Source: Thermoplasmata archaeon
GTDB taxonomy: Archaea; Thermoplasmatota; Thermoplasmata; Methanomassiliicoccales; Methanomethylophilaceae
Assembly: GCA_015063235.1 (NCBI GenBank)
Contig: SUSW01000018.1
Span: 31,231 to 95,230, forward strand
DNA: 64,000 nt
Direction of reading: 5' to 3'
Part shown: one piece after another, positions 34,038 to 42,984 of the stretch
Layout: each line of letters begins with the position of its first letter
How positions within the stretch are numbered: the first letter of the stretch is position 1
Program-made: the position numbers and the translations under genes
The notes under the pieces: generated by a model
The model's input: only the letters and a program-made list of their open reading frames with translations
Told to the model about the DNA's origin: nothing
Database searches by the model: none

Positions 34038-34589
34038 ATGGCTAAGAGGATAGCATTCGTAGTCGGCTCCACGCGCAGAGGTTCGTTCAATCTGCAGCTT
34101 GCAACCATAGCAGAGGGTATGCTGGAAGGTAAGGCGAATGTAGTTTTCATAGAAACAGCATCCCTGCCGTTCGTTAATCAGGATATCGAGTTCCCGGCAC
34201 CGGAACCGGTAAAGAACGCCAGAGATGCGGTCATGTCCTCCGATGCTATCTGGATCTTCACGCCTGAATACAATCAATCCATACCCGGAGTCCTCAAGAA
34301 TCTCCTTGACTGGCTCAGCCGTCCGCTGGACCCATCCGATCCTGATAGGAAGACTGCCATCAAGGGCAAGAAAGTCATCATATCCGGGGCGGGCGGAGGC
34401 AAAAGAACACAGTTCTGCCGCAAGGCGTTGTTCGACCTCCTTTCATTCATCGGAGCGGAAGTGCTCGACGAAGAAGGCAGAGGCTTCGCTCTGGACCGCC
34501 GCGCATTCACAGAGAATATTTGGGAACCGGATGAGTCCGTCATCAGCGATCTGAGAGAACAAGCGGATATCCTGATGAAATCGGTGTGA
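34038..34589 (+). CDS. NADPH-dependent FMN reductase family protein
   Basis: 183 residues of the flavodoxin-like NAD(P)H:FMN reductase family. VVGSTRRGSFN near 9-19 is the FMN-phosphate loop and TPEYNQSIPGVLKNLLDWLSR near 76-96 is the family signature. It probably reduces flavins, quinones or other acceptors. Box A CCTTATATCCC is about 25 bp before the ATG. The tRNA-Cys gene follows on the opposite strand. Confidence 0.88.
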   Translation: MAKRIAFVVGSTRRGSFNLQLATIAEGMLEGKANVVFIETASLPFVNQDIEFPAPEPVKNARDAVMSSDAIWIFTPEYNQSIPGVLKNLLDWLSRPLDPSDPDRKTAIKGKKVIISGAGGGKRTQFCRKALFDLLSFIGAEVLDEEGRGFALDRRAFTENIWEPDESVISDLREQADILMKSV

Positions 34590-34600
34590 TAGAAGACAAA

Positions 34601-34674
34601 TGGGGTCGGGAGAGGGGATCGAACCCCCGTATGCGGATCTGCAGTCCGCCACATAGCCACTGTGTTACCCCGAC
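34601..34674 (-). tRNA. tRNA-Cys (GCA)
   Basis: Minus-strand cloverleaf: acceptor GTCGGGG/TCCCGAC, anticodon arm GCGGA-CTGCAGA-TCCGC (anticodon GCA), T-loop TTCGATC. Read this way the discriminator is C and the terminal CCA is encoded. tRNA-Cys normally has U at that position, so the discriminator is odd. The D-stem has only three clear pairs. A box A-like TTATATAC lies upstream of the 5' end. Confidence 0.92.
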
Positions 34675-35048
34675 GCTGGGTCTTGGATTGATTTACCGTA
34701 TATAATTATAACGAATTGGTAAAGTGTATTTCCTGATTCTTTTCTTTTTCAGGTAAACGTTAATGGTCATGACTGAAGAATGTACTGTTTTCGATCGATG
34801 TACCCGTCATACAATCTTTAGAACTACCATATAATTTGGTACATTTCTTTTCTAAAAATCATACACACGTTATTTGATACTAACGAAGACCACGAAAGAT
34901 AAGGCAGTACCGAAGTCTGATTCTACTATCGCAACCGACGAACCTGCCGGGATCGCCGGAAACTACGGTCATTCCGAAGCTTTCGGTGACAGTAATCGCA
35001 AGGCTTGCGACTGCTGCATCCCTTTGAAATATGGCCTGTCCGGCCCCA
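34675..35048. other. Intergenic region, nothing recognised
   Basis: About 370 bp, AT-rich near the tRNA promoter and then more mixed. Short frames exist on both strands but none shows family features or a ribosome-binding site. Confidence 0.5.
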
Positions 35049-35300
35049 TCATTCGTTGGGTTCTTTGAACGGATTACCGCCGAGAACGAAACCGAGCCCA
35101 AATGTCGCGCCACCGCCTGCCATGACGCCCATCGCGACACCGAAACCAGTACCCCCAGTTCCAATGGTCACTGCAACGATTCCTGCACCGATGGCAACAA
35201 TAGCAACGACCAACGATACGCACTTCCAGAAGTTCTTCCAACTGAATCCGCCATCGCAATCCATATCTTCTACAGTCATGTCCATGTAGTTCGTGGGCAT
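35049..35300 (-). CDS. Small double-glycine-leader, Gly-rich hydrophobic peptide (bacteriocin-like)
   Basis: 83 residues from the ATG (a TTG two codons earlier is possible). The first 18 residues, MPTNYMDMTVEDMDCDGG, resemble the Y-M-E-L-T-x-E-E-M-x-x-x-D-G-G leaders of class II bacteriocin-type peptides. The rest has an aromatic/basic start (FSWKNFWK), a long hydrophobic stretch and a Gly-rich helix-packing region, ending FKEPNE. A strong AGGAGG lies 35 bp before the ATG with no standard start codon close to it. No peptidase-transporter or immunity gene is evident nearby. A small membrane protein is the alternative. Confidence 0.55.
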   Translation of the reverse strand: MPTNYMDMTVEDMDCDGGFSWKNFWKCVSLVVAIVAIGAGIVAVTIGTGGTGFGVAMGVMAGGGATFGLGFVLGGNPFKEPNE

Positions 35301-35306
35301 CTTCAA

Positions 35307-35646
35307 TTCGTGAGTTGCGTTCTCCGTGGTTATGCCTCCTAAGGTAGATTGACTGCACTATACAAAACCATTCAACCATCAGTTAACAAAGATTCCCATA
35401 CCATATTCTGGAATTGCATAATGCACAACCTAGTCTGTTGCTGAACTACAGTTAAGGAACCCCAGGCGATAGCTTTGTACGACCTGGAGGACTATTCTTT
35501 TCCCTTCGGGATCAATAGCTCTTGATAAAATGATCATTTTGCCAATTCGCACCGTTGGCGATAATATTACATGAACCATTACAAACACACGGAGAGCGTA
35601 AATCTGCTAGTAATAGCAAGAAAAATGATTCTGTAGACCTGTAGAC
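35307..35646. other. Intergenic region with a short perfect palindrome
   Basis: AAAATGATCATTTT is a 14-bp palindrome near 35527-35540, and CCAGG/CCTGG arms occur about 60 bp before it. No gene recognised. Confidence 0.45.
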
Positions 35647-36102
35647 TTATTGCAATCGTCCTTTTGACACTAAAGGGGATCGCTTTTTCTGTTTCATCGC
35701 CTCGTCGCCCCTGCGGAAGGCATCGAAACCTCCGCTGGCATCGCCCTTCTTGAAAAGCAGTTCCCCCAAATCGTACCATGACTTTGCATCGTCAGGATTC
35801 AGTTCCAAACGGAGCCTGAGGTGCTCGATGGCATCATCCAGCTTGCCCTTCTGGGCCAATGTCTTGCTGTACTCCCTGCCGTTGGTCTCCTCATCCCTGA
35901 CACGCATCATCTCCATCTGTGCCTTATTGATTATGACCTTGATTGCATTATCAGAAATCCAGGGATATCTGCTCTGGATGATCCTCCTGAAGGGCTCGAC
36001 CTCGCTCCAATCGATGCTGCACTCCTTCCCTTTGAAAATCCTCCTGGGGACATCCACGGCCATGCTGCCGTGTACAACGGTTACATGATCGGCCTGAGTC
36101 AT
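35647..36102 (-). CDS. TPR-repeat protein
   Basis: 151 residues. The C-terminal half contains two tetratricopeptide-like helices pairs (AQKGKLDDAIEHLRLRLELNPDDAKSW then YDLGELLFKKGDASGGFDAFRRG), preceded by an unrecognised N-terminal domain with SRYPWISDNAIKVII. A protein-interaction role is likely. It begins 3 bp after the pyrK stop on the same strand and so belongs to the pyrD-pyrK operon. Confidence 0.72.
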   Translation of the reverse strand: MTQADHVTVVHGSMAVDVPRRIFKGKECSIDWSEVEPFRRIIQSRYPWISDNAIKVIINKAQMEMMRVRDEETNGREYSKTLAQKGKLDDAIEHLRLRLELNPDDAKSWYDLGELLFKKGDASGGFDAFRRGDEAMKQKKRSPLVSKGRLQ

Positions 36103-36105
36103 TTC

Positions 36106-36870
36106 TTACCTGAACTTGACGACACGTCCGCACGCATCCCTTCTTGACACGCCGAACTCCGTGAGTTTTGATATCTGCTCCTTGGTGAAGACCGGGCCGT
36201 CCTTGCATATGCGCTTGTCATCCATGACGCAGCACCCGCATACTCCGGCTCCGCACTTCATGTACCTCTCCAAGGAGAGCTGGCAGTCCTGCCCGAGCTC
36301 CTCACATGCCTTGTAGGTGAAATAGAGCATGACTTCGGGACCGCAGGCCACCACACAATCATATTTCTTGAGGGCGAGCTTCTCCCTCATCAGCTGGACC
36401 GCGTTACCGTGGAACCCTTTGCTTCCGTCATCAGTTGCGACCCACATGTTCGCCGCGTACTTCTCGGCAGTATCCAGCATGATCAGGTCCTTATCCGAAC
36501 GTGCGGCGATAATCGTATCCGCACCGGTCTGAACGACTGCTGGCATGACAGCTGCCGTTCCCACTCCGCCGCCGATTATCAGGATGTTCTTACTGCTTAA
36601 GTCGAAACCATTGCCGAAAGGACCTCTTATAGATAGCCTGTCTCCCTCTTTAAACTCATGTAGCCTTTTTGTTGCATCGCCTATCGCCTTCACGGTGACG
36701 CTTTTCGTCTTTTCGGTGATGCTTGAAACAGACATAGGAATCTCGTCTGTCCCCGGAATCCAAATCATGATGAACTGTCCGGGAACTACTTTCGATTCCC
36801 AATCGAAAACAAACGTCTTGGTGTCGTACGCCTCTTCGATAATCTTCTTGATCACAACGACGTCACTCAT
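36106..36870 (-). CDS. pyrK: Dihydroorotate dehydrogenase electron-transfer subunit
   Basis: About 254 residues with a ferredoxin-reductase-type fold: FAD domain (1-95, with RGPFGNGF), NAD domain (about 96-215, IGGGVGTA) and a C-terminal [2Fe-2S] site (KCGAGVCGCC...C, about 216-235). It passes electrons from PyrD to NAD+ in pyrimidine synthesis. The ATG at 36870 overlaps the pyrD stop by 8 bp; a GTG three codons upstream is less likely. Confidence 0.92.
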   Translation of the reverse strand: MSDVVVIKKIIEEAYDTKTFVFDWESKVVPGQFIMIWIPGTDEIPMSVSSITEKTKSVTVKAIGDATKRLHEFKEGDRLSIRGPFGNGFDLSSKNILIIGGGVGTAAVMPAVVQTGADTIIAARSDKDLIMLDTAEKYAANMWVATDDGSKGFHGNAVQLMREKLALKKYDCVVACGPEVMLYFTYKACEELGQDCQLSLERYMKCGAGVCGCCVMDDKRICKDGPVFTKEQISKLTEFGVSRRDACGRVVKFR

Positions 36871-37768
36871 GGGCAGCACCTACCATTGATTCGATTGTGG
36901 GATATCCGTATTCCTTCATGAATACGACCAATCCCTCATTTATCTGAGAGAAAACCTCCAGACCTCTGGTCCCGACAGCACTCCCTATCTGGAACGCACA
37001 CGCTCCGGCCATGATATACTCCGCCGCATCCCTCCAGTCCGAGATCCCTCCGACACCTATGAGCGGGATGTCCACTGTACTCTTAAGGTCGTATATGGCC
37101 CTGACACCGACTGGTTTGACGGCCTCTCCAGATAATCCGCAGAACTTGTTGCTCATTATCGGTCTGGCAAACTCAGGGGATATGACCATCGCCTTCAGAG
37201 TGTTGATGGCTACGATGGCGTCGCCGCCTGCATCCTGCACCGCCGATCCGATTTTGGTGAGGATATGGGTGTTAGGCGTCAGCTTGGCCCAGACAGGTAT
37301 CGATACCGATGACTTGACCGCAGAGACTATGGAACGGACCATCTCCGGATCCGTACCCACTTCCATCCCGTAACCCTTGGCATGGGGACATGACAAATTG
37401 AGCTCAACAGCACATGCGCCGTAATCCTCCATCTTTGCCGCAAGCTTCGAGAAATCCTCCGGACCTGCGCCGTAGATGGATCCGATTACCTTACCCTTGG
37501 GAACGGCCTCCTCCATCTCCTCCTTGAAGAGCTCTATCCCGGGGTTGGGGAGACCCATGGCGTTGACATAACCTCCGCGCACCTCCATGAAGCACGGGTT
37601 GTCATGGCCGGGTTTGGGCTCCAGTCCGATGGACTTGGTCACAACAGCACCGGCACCCGATTCGAGAACGCGAACCAGGGATTTTCCGGTCTCATCCATT
37701 ATTCCGGAAGCGATCATGCTCGGCCTTTCAAGGCTGATGCTCCCGATATCAGTCTTCAAGGATACCAT
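36863..37768 (-). CDS. pyrD: Dihydroorotate dehydrogenase catalytic subunit (class 1B)
   Basis: A 301-residue FMN-dependent TIM barrel oxidising dihydroorotate to orotate. Class 1B features: partner PyrK next door, the active-site Cys in LNLSCPHAKG near 126-135, and the FMN-phosphate loop GVGGISDWRDA near 245. Box A (CTAATATTGG) lies about 27 bp before the ATG, promoting the pyrD-pyrK-TPR operon. Confidence 0.93.
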   Translation of the reverse strand: MVSLKTDIGSISLERPSMIASGIMDETGKSLVRVLESGAGAVVTKSIGLEPKPGHDNPCFMEVRGGYVNAMGLPNPGIELFKEEMEEAVPKGKVIGSIYGAGPEDFSKLAAKMEDYGACAVELNLSCPHAKGYGMEVGTDPEMVRSIVSAVKSSVSIPVWAKLTPNTHILTKIGSAVQDAGGDAIVAINTLKAMVISPEFARPIMSNKFCGLSGEAVKPVGVRAIYDLKSTVDIPLIGVGGISDWRDAAEYIMAGACAFQIGSAVGTRGLEVFSQINEGLVVFMKEYGYPTIESMVGAAHE

Positions 37769-37887
37769 GCCATTGCGATATCCTTCTCCAATATTAGGGT
37801 TATGCGGACCATCATGCTGAAACAGTAATCAAATACCGCATATGACCACGGCATTCCTTTTATCTGTCGAAGGCCTAACAACCTTTC

Positions 37888-38937
37888 ATGAAGGATGCTG
37901 GACACAGGAGCTGTGTAGAAGCTGCTCTTAATCATGAGGAGACTGACAGGACGCCGGTCAACAATTTCGTTTTGGCCACAGCTGCCCACAGCGCAGGCAT
38001 ATCGGTGGAAGCTGCAAGATGGGATCCAAAGATCTCCGCTAAAGTGGCTGTCGACCATGCCATAAAAACCAAATCAGATTTCGTGAAGCCCGTCCTGGAC
38101 TCGCAGGTCGTATTCGTCGACCTGGGGATGCAGGTGCGTTTCCCGGAGAACGACTACGGACAGGTGTCCAAACCTCTTGCCACCGATGCAGAACAGATAG
38201 AACAGCTGACACTCTTCGATGCCAACATAGCGTCCGAATGCCCCAAATTCCACAGCTCGATAATCGCCGCTCTGCAGGAGACGGCAAGGATCATCCCGGA
38301 AGATCTCCACATCTGCGGACTCTCATGGGGGCCGATTACCACTGCAGGATACATCATGGGTGTAGAGAACATGGTTATGGCCATGCTCATAGAGCCTGAA
38401 ACTGTCGAGAAACTCGTATGCAAAGTGACCAAGATGGTCTCGACGATGGAGACCGCCATGCTCGATGCCGGAGCCACACTCATGTGGATGGCCGACCCGA
38501 CATCCTCGGAAGATCTGATTTCTCCCGATATGTTCGCTCAGTTCTCGAAACCCTTCATCAAGAAGGTCGTTTCCGACTGCAATGCACATGATAAGACCGC
38601 ACCTACCTTCGTCCACATCTGCGGCAATACCCTCAGGGTACTGGAACAAATGCCTGAGACCGGTGCGGACTGCCTCAGCTTCGACCATGCGGTCGATCCG
38701 GGAAAGGCCAAGAGTGTCGCGGGAAGCAAGATCGCGATCATGGGTAACGTGGATCCGGTCCAAGTAATGATGATGGGAACCCCTGAAACAGTTACAAAGG
38801 CTTGCTACGATGTCATCACTGCAGCAGGCCTTAACAGCGGATTCATACTCGCTCCCGGGTGCGAGACACCTATCTCGACCTGTGACGAGAACATACTGGC
38901 CATGGGAGAGGCTGCGAGGACATATTGGACCAGATGA
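37888..38937 (+). CDS. Methylcobamide:CoM methyltransferase (MtaA/MtbA type)
   Basis: A 349-residue UroD-superfamily protein. The zinc ligands of the MtaA/MtbA group are seen as HICGN near 243-247 and APGCE near 320-324. It moves the methyl group from a corrinoid protein to coenzyme M, the last step before methyl-CoM reductase in methylotrophic methanogenesis from methanol or methylamines. No partner substrate methyltransferase or corrinoid protein is adjacent. MtaA and MtbA cannot be told apart here. A degenerate relative lies at the right end of the window. Confidence 0.85.
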   Translation: MKDAGHRSCVEAALNHEETDRTPVNNFVLATAAHSAGISVEAARWDPKISAKVAVDHAIKTKSDFVKPVLDSQVVFVDLGMQVRFPENDYGQVSKPLATDAEQIEQLTLFDANIASECPKFHSSIIAALQETARIIPEDLHICGLSWGPITTAGYIMGVENMVMAMLIEPETVEKLVCKVTKMVSTMETAMLDAGATLMWMADPTSSEDLISPDMFAQFSKPFIKKVVSDCNAHDKTAPTFVHICGNTLRVLEQMPETGADCLSFDHAVDPGKAKSVAGSKIAIMGNVDPVQVMMMGTPETVTKACYDVITAAGLNSGFILAPGCETPISTCDENILAMGEAARTYWTR

Positions 38938-38967
38938 GATGCTCTTAATGGGTACGTCCCCGCATCT

Positions 38968-39663
38968 TTGATAAACATAGGTGACGCTCACGGTGCCGTG
39001 ATCAGAAGATTCCTCACCAAGTTGGTCACTCTTACGGGACCGAGCACAGCGTTCCAGGAGCTGCTGTCAGGAATCATAATGGCGCTGATTCTCGTATATA
39101 CCGTCAGGTTCGGTCTCACGGAGTTCAACGACAAAGAGGGTTTTGCCGTGGCCGTTATAGGCATGTGCGTCACTTGGGGCATCATCGACGGGATACTGTC
39201 CTTTTACAGCTGGGAGGTCGATGCGAGACGCCAGACCAAGGTACTCAGAAACGAGGACAACACAAGCCGTGAATCCAGGCTTAACGAGATCGTAGATTCC
39301 TTCTCGGGAACCGCTTTGGACCTCCTCTCGAACAAGTGCGAGAGGGAGGTATGCGACACAATCCTGGATAAGGAGCTGCAATCCCAAGAGGAGTTTAAGG
39401 AAGATGAAAAATCCATGAAAAAAAGCTCCCTCGGGTGCATCTTCTTCAGCGCCCTCGGACTGATCCCGGTATTGACCCCTCTGTTCTTCTTCGACGACCT
39501 CATTGAGGCTCTGGAAGTCTCGTGCATCCTTTCAGCCATCTTCCTGTTCGGAGTCGGTTTCATCATGGGTCCGTATCTGAGTGTCAACCGCTTCATCCTG
39601 GGTGCATTCCTGGCAGGGGTTTCGATCGTCATTTCCGTGATATCGGTCTTCACAGGCGGATGA
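38968..39663 (+). CDS. Integral membrane protein, possibly VIT1/CCC1-like
   Basis: 231 residues with about five hydrophobic helices: two in the first 75 residues, then a charged amphipathic middle (about 80-145), then three at the C-terminus. The order resembles vacuolar iron transporter family proteins (two helices, acidic metal-binding region, three helices), but similarity is weak. The start is uncertain: TTG at 38968, or GTG at 38998, as no ATG fits. Confidence 0.55.
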   Translation: MINIGDAHGAVIRRFLTKLVTLTGPSTAFQELLSGIIMALILVYTVRFGLTEFNDKEGFAVAVIGMCVTWGIIDGILSFYSWEVDARRQTKVLRNEDNTSRESRLNEIVDSFSGTALDLLSNKCEREVCDTILDKELQSQEEFKEDEKSMKKSSLGCIFFSALGLIPVLTPLFFFDDLIEALEVSCILSAIFLFGVGFIMGPYLSVNRFILGAFLAGVSIVISVISVFTGG

Positions 39664-39776
39664 TCAGGAATTATTAGGACTCTGGGCGCTCTCTGAAATC
39701 TGTATACGGGCTCCGAAAGCAATGCCACAGATTGGAAACCTTTATTAACGACATCTATATCTCAGAAATGCTGAGT

Positions 39777-39863
39777 GCAAGGGTAGTCAAGCATGGCCAA
39801 CGACGCTAGCTTGAGGGGCTAGTCCTTAGTGGTCCGCGAGTTCAAATCTCGTCCCTTGCACCA
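39777..39863 (+). tRNA. tRNA-Leu (GAG)
   Basis: Class II tRNA with a variable arm: acceptor GCAAGGG/CCCTTGC, anticodon loop CTTGAGG (GAG), T-loop TTCAAAT, discriminator A and encoded CCA. A box A (CTTTATTAACG) lies about 35 bp upstream. Confidence 0.96.
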
Positions 39864-39970
39864 TTTATTGTGAATCCTTCTATTCTGGAGCGACGTATGT
39901 CTCCTCTAAACTGTTCTTAAGCATCACACCATTTGCAATCATCTTTTATGTCAATCGTACCATACATCCA

Positions 39971-41011
39971 ATGGTTGGTGTAATCATGGAAAAACTCCTG
40001 TTCCCGTTCGTGTCGATTGTAGGCCAGGAAGACATGAAGAAAGCATTGCTCCTCAACATCGTCGACCCCAGCATAGGCGGTGCGCTGATCAAGGGTGAAA
40101 AAGGTACCGCGAAATCCACGACGGTACGTTCGCTCTCGCAAATCCTCCCATTCAGAGAGACGGTGAAAGGGTGTGCTTTCAACTGCGATCCTTCGAAACC
40201 GGACAGACTCTGCCCGTACTGCTCCGAAAAACTGGATAGAGGGGAAAAGCTGATCTTCGAGATGAAACCGATGAGGGTCGTGGAGCTTCCGCTCAGTGCT
40301 ACCGAGGACCGTGTCGCGGGGACGTTGGATATCGAGCATGTCCTCAAGACCGGTGAGAAGAAGTTCGAACCTGGAGTGCTGGCACAGGCTAACGGTAACC
40401 TGCTGTACGTGGACGAGGTCAATCTCCTTGACGACCATATAGTGGACCTGCTACTAGATTCGGCCGCAATGGGAGTCAATTACATCGAAAGGGAAGGAGT
40501 ATCGTTCTCGCACCCCTCCAGATTCATCCTGGTAGGTACCATGAATCCCGAGGAGGGGGAGCTCAGACCCCAGCTGCTCGACAGGTTCGGACTGTCTGTC
40601 GATGTCAAAGGCGACAAGGATACCGATACCCGCATGGAGGTCGTGAAGAGAAGGGTCGCGTTCGATACCGACCCTAAGACCTATACCGAAAAGCACAGGG
40701 TACAGACAGAGGCTCTGAGGGAAAGGATAATCAAGGCCCGTGAAATGCTTCCGAGGATCTCCACCGACGACGATATCATCAGGGCGATCGTCACGATAAC
40801 GACCAATTTCGGCATAGACGGCCACAGAGCAGATATCACGATGATGAAGGCCGCAAGGGCCAATGCAGCTCTGGACGGCAGAGATTCAGTCACGAAGGAC
40901 GACATCCGCGCCGTAGCATCGCTGGTCATGTCCCACCGTATGAGGCGCAGACCTTTCGAAGAGGAGAGTTTCGACACTGAGGAGCTCGAGAAATGCCTTC
41001 AGTCGATCTGA
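39971..41011 (+). CDS. Mg/Co-chelatase ChlI/BchI-like AAA+ ATPase
   Basis: A 346-residue AAA+ protein of the chelatase I-subunit family. Walker A is GEKGTAKSTT near 43-52, LYVDEVNLLDDH near 138-149 is Walker B, then the presensor regions and a C-terminal helical lid. It drives metal insertion together with the D- and H-type subunits encoded next. An insertion with two Cys pairs (CDPSKPDRLCPYC) lies near 72-84. Box A (CTTTTATG) is about 27 bp upstream. It overlaps the next gene by 19 bp. Confidence 0.88.
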   Translation: MVGVIMEKLLFPFVSIVGQEDMKKALLLNIVDPSIGGALIKGEKGTAKSTTVRSLSQILPFRETVKGCAFNCDPSKPDRLCPYCSEKLDRGEKLIFEMKPMRVVELPLSATEDRVAGTLDIEHVLKTGEKKFEPGVLAQANGNLLYVDEVNLLDDHIVDLLLDSAAMGVNYIEREGVSFSHPSRFILVGTMNPEEGELRPQLLDRFGLSVDVKGDKDTDTRMEVVKRRVAFDTDPKTYTEKHRVQTEALRERIIKAREMLPRISTDDDIIRAIVTITTNFGIDGHRADITMMKAARANAALDGRDSVTKDDIRAVASLVMSHRMRRRPFEEESFDTEELEKCLQSI

Positions 41012-42885
41012 GAAACTTCCCGTTCTCAGCAGTCCTCGGCATGGATGATGCCAAGAGGGCGATGCAGTGCATACTCGTCAGCCCCAATCTAAAGACAGTC
41101 CTGGTAAGGGGCGGGCAAGGCTCCGCCAAGACGGTTCTGTCCAGATCCATGGGGTCCATCTCGGGCAAAAGACTGATCAATATACCGGTGAACGTCTCGG
41201 AGGAACAGCTGTTCGGCGGGATGGACATCGATGCCACCATCAAGAACGGCAAAGCCGTTATGCAGCCCGGACTTCTGTCCAGAGCCAACGGCAATATCGT
41301 CTACGTGGATGATGTGAACCTGATGGACCAGAGAATCCTGATGTCCCTTCTGAACTCGGTCCTGGAAGGCAAGGTCGTTTTGGAAAGAGAGGGGATATCC
41401 GCTGAATATGAGACGGATACAATCCTCATCGCCACGATGAATCCGTCCGATTCGGACATCAGTTCGCATGTTCTGGACCGTTTCGACCTATGCGCCTATG
41501 CCTCGTTCCCGGAAGAGGAGGACAGCAGGGCGGAGATCCTCAGGAGGAATATGGAATTCCAGAAGGATCCGGAACGCTTCATAGCGATGTACAAGGACGA
41601 AGAGGATGCGCTCAAAGACAGGATAGACAGGGCGTGCAAGCTTCTGCCCCTGGTATCCATATCCGATGACCTGATCGGCGTATCTGTCGAACTTGCAGTG
41701 AAGGTCCTGGCAGACGGCCACCGCGGAGACATCTGCATGATCAATACAGCCAAGGCACTTGCTGCCCTGAACGGCCGCGACGAGGTCATGAAGAAGGATG
41801 TGGAAGAGGCGGCCATGCTTTGTCTAGCACATCGCCGTAACTACGTTCAGGAACAGCCTCCGCAGCCGCCTCAGCAGAATGAGCAGGAGCAACAGGATGA
41901 AGAGCCCCCTCAGGATAATGACAGAAGTGAGGATCAGAACGACCGTGACGACAGGGATCAGGATGAGCCCGAAAATCAAGAGCAGGAGCAGCAACAGCCC
42001 CCTGATCTGGATTTCCAGAAGCTCTTGGACGACATGGTATTCGAGATCGGTGACCAGTTCAGAGTGATCGACTATCTGGATGACAGGAACAGGAAGGTGT
42101 CGAAGACCTCGGCCAAGAAAGGTAGGAGGATGATTGTAGAGAGCTCGGATTCGTCCGGACGCTACGCCCGCTCACGCATTCCGGCCGAGAAGACATACGA
42201 CATCGCCTTCGACGCCACAGTCAGGGCCGCAGCCCCTTATCAAAAGAGCAGGAGCCATACGGACATGGCGATCAACATCCAGAAACAGGATGTCAGGGAA
42301 AAGGTACGCGAGATGCGTGCAGGCTGCACGATCCTGTTCCTGGTAGATGCTAGTGGATCCCTCGGGGTCCGTAAGAGGATGGCCGCGGTCAAGGGCGCCG
42401 TGCTGTCGATGCTCAGAGACAGCTACGTCAAGAGGGACAGGATAGGCATGATGGCATTCAGGCGCGACACCGCAGAGCTCGTACTGCCTCCGACACGTTC
42501 AGTCGAATACAGCTACCGCAAACTCGAGGAGATGCCCACCGGAGGGAAAACCCCTCTTGGCGAGGCACTTGTCACAGTCAATGAGTACATGACATCATAT
42601 TCCCGTTCCCACACGGGAGAGATGTGCTACATCGTGGTCATAACTGACGGTCGTGCCAATGTACCTCTCAAGGAAGGCTCGGATGCCAATGACGAGGTGC
42701 TGAAGATCGCTCAGAACCTCTCCATCCCGCAGGTGAAATGGATAGTCATCGATGCAAGTGCAGGATTCATCAGATTCGATAACGCGGAGAAACTGGCAAT
42801 GGCCCTGGAAGGAACGTATTTCAGACTCGAGGACCTCAATGCGGACAGACTTGCAGAGAGCGTCAGGGCCGCCATAGACAGATGA
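40993..42885 (+). CDS. Mg/Co-chelatase ChlD/BchD-like protein (AAA+ plus VWA)
   Basis: A 630-residue D-subunit homologue. An N-terminal AAA+ domain (about 1-285; RGGQGSAKT near 37-45) leads to a Gln/Pro/Asp/Glu-rich linker (about 287-340) and a C-terminal von Willebrand A domain with the MIDAS motif DASGSLG near 453-459. It bridges the ATPase and the metal-inserting subunit. Coupled by overlap with the I-like gene. Confidence 0.88.
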   Translation: MPSVDLRNFPFSAVLGMDDAKRAMQCILVSPNLKTVLVRGGQGSAKTVLSRSMGSISGKRLINIPVNVSEEQLFGGMDIDATIKNGKAVMQPGLLSRANGNIVYVDDVNLMDQRILMSLLNSVLEGKVVLEREGISAEYETDTILIATMNPSDSDISSHVLDRFDLCAYASFPEEEDSRAEILRRNMEFQKDPERFIAMYKDEEDALKDRIDRACKLLPLVSISDDLIGVSVELAVKVLADGHRGDICMINTAKALAALNGRDEVMKKDVEEAAMLCLAHRRNYVQEQPPQPPQQNEQEQQDEEPPQDNDRSEDQNDRDDRDQDEPENQEQEQQQPPDLDFQKLLDDMVFEIGDQFRVIDYLDDRNRKVSKTSAKKGRRMIVESSDSSGRYARSRIPAEKTYDIAFDATVRAAAPYQKSRSHTDMAINIQKQDVREKVREMRAGCTILFLVDASGSLGVRKRMAAVKGAVLSMLRDSYVKRDRIGMMAFRRDTAELVLPPTRSVEYSYRKLEEMPTGGKTPLGEALVTVNEYMTSYSRSHTGEMCYIVVITDGRANVPLKEGSDANDEVLKIAQNLSIPQVKWIVIDASAGFIRFDNAEKLAMALEGTYFRLEDLNADRLAESVRAAIDR

Positions 42886-42984
42886 TTCTCGGACTGATAG
42901 AACAAGTTTGAAATACCGTTTCAACGGATTCTTCCAGAGCAGATTTGGATTATATTTCCAGACAGCTTGGAACCGGTGCGGAAC

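Noticed and set aside
34874..35164. Frames of 64-94 codons on both strands upstream of the small peptide gene
   Set aside because: No start signals, family features or sensible composition; they partly overlap the better-supported peptide gene in other frames.
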